A DNA stretch of 64,000 nucleotides from the NCBI GenBank assembly GCA_020633315.1, contig JACKDV010000005.1, positions 1 to 64,000 on the forward strand, read 5' to 3'. Made by a program: the position numbers and the translations under genes. Below are positions 63,512-64,000 of the stretch, piece by piece; the first letter of the stretch is position 1, and every line of letters begins with the position of its first letter. The DNA is from Myxococcales bacterium. Lineage in GTDB: Bacteria > Myxococcota_A > Polyangia > Nannocystales > Nannocystaceae. Under the pieces are notes generated by a model. The model saw only the letters and a list, made by a program, of their open reading frames with translations. It was not told the origin of the DNA and searched no databases.

Positions 63512-64000
63512 TCACATCGGCAGCACGTTGGCGGGCAGGGTGGAGCCGAAGCGATCGAATTGCAGGAAGTGCGAGTAGGCGGGGTCGTAGCCGTCGCCGT
63601 AGGAGGTGTCGGGCACCGCCGCCCAGCTCCACTCACCGAAGTCCTGCTCGTTGAGCAGGCCCAGGTGGAGATCGAGGTAGGCGGGATCGCCGATGTCGGC
63701 CCAGGGAACCCTCAGCTCCACGAAGGAGCCCATCATGATGACGTCGGCGGCCGGGATGGTGAAGGCAGCGTCCTGCCACGCCGCCCCGGTCCACTCGAGC
63801 GCGCCCCAGAAGGTACCGTCGAGCCGCCAGCGCAGGTGCCAGCGCGCATCGAAGGGCATCGTGGGCAGCTGGGTGTTGTACATGACCCCCTGGCTCGTCC
63901 CCGCGGGACCGCCGATGTACACCACCATCCACTCCTCCGGATCGCCACCCACGGCCGGGCTGTCGAAGCCCAGGTAGAGGTAGCTGTCGTCCCAGGCCAC
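63512..64000 (-). CDS. CBM9/DOMON-like secreted protein, C-terminal part (5' end outside the window)
   Basis: Only the last 162 residues are present; the gene continues beyond the window. The sequence AWDDSYLYLGFDSPAVGGDPEEWMVVYIGG, the Trp-rich middle (WHLRWRLDGTFWGALEW) and VELRVPWADIGDPAYLDLHLGLLNE are typical of carbohydrate-binding module family 9-like beta-sandwiches. Such domains usually decorate exported proteins. Its stop is 22 bases before the kinase start, so the two may be co-transcribed. Confidence 0.82.
   Translation of the reverse strand: MAWDDSYLYLGFDSPAVGGDPEEWMVVYIGGPAGTSQGVMYNTQLPTMPFDARWHLRWRLDGTFWGALEWTGAAWQDAAFTIPAADVIMMGSFVELRVPWADIGDPAYLDLHLGLLNEQDFGEWSWAAVPDTSYGDGYDPAYSHFLQFDRFGSTLPANVLPM

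Overview
The window is a very GC-rich bacterial chromosome segment with nearly gap-free genes and strongly G/C-ending codons. Its gene content points to the Myxococcota, most likely a Nannocystaceae-like relative. The main reasons are many secreted lipoproteins with Ser/Gly/Asp-rich linkers, CGDG/GEECD-type Cys-rich repeats, FG-GAP and parallel beta-helix surface proteins, Ser/Thr kinases fused to TPR arrays, and an orphan hybrid histidine kinase. The taxonomic call is inference, because no rRNA or tRNA gene is present.

Layout. 1-5.5 kb: a divergent Nudix protein, a small winged-helix DNA-binding protein, a repeat-rich 0.5-kb intergenic region, cysH, a lipoprotein and a NatAB-type ABC exporter. 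5.7-12 kb: a large FHA-TM-double-DsbA fusion, a secreted metallophosphatase and a SUMF1-type lipoprotein. 12.2-18.7 kb (minus): a probable transcription unit made of a Gld-like ABC ATPase, permease, GldG-like protein, DUF4340 protein, a membrane metallophosphoesterase and an ECF sigma factor, ending in a strong hairpin. 18.7-22.5 kb: an SDR dehydrogenase with an abnormal 3' end, an NCS2-like permease and a repeat-bearing lipoprotein. 22.6-24.1 kb: an AAA ATPase broken by three +1 shifts, coupled to a TOPRIM-like gene. This resembles OLD/PARIS-type two-gene defence pairs and is the best candidate here for an accessory system. 24-31 kb (minus): hemE, a TlpA-like protein without its CxxC, a DUF2914 lipoprotein, prmC with an unusual insertion, a lipoprotein and a large membrane TPR protein.

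31-36.6 kb: a glycerophosphodiesterase, a Cys-rich lipoprotein, a STAS protein, and a minus-strand LpoB / COG3014 / beta-barrel envelope operon, then a DUF493 protein. 36.6-41.7 kb: an RND efflux adaptor and pump with a translationally coupled trmK. 41.8-46.5 kb: membrane and Cys-rich surface lipoproteins. 46.6-50.6 kb: an alpha/beta hydrolase coupled to a kinase with an anti-sigma-like zinc finger and TPRs. 50.8-55.9 kb: a lipoprotein, an unrecognised protein, a triple-PPC lipoprotein and an orphan histidine kinase-receiver hybrid. 56-64 kb (minus): an FG-GAP/ASPIC protein with a His-Gly tract, a 0.77-kb regulatory-looking gap, a beta-helix lipoprotein, a second kinase-TPR protein and the C-terminal part of a CBM9-like protein.

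Much of the window therefore serves the cell envelope (lipoproteins, PBP activation, efflux, Gld-type ABC) and signalling (two kinases, hybrid kinase, FHA, STAS, ECF sigma), with a few housekeeping genes (cysH, hemE, prmC, trmK) between them. Several genes are coupled by ATGA/GTGA overlaps. Very large antisense reading frames occur throughout but are artefacts of the base composition.
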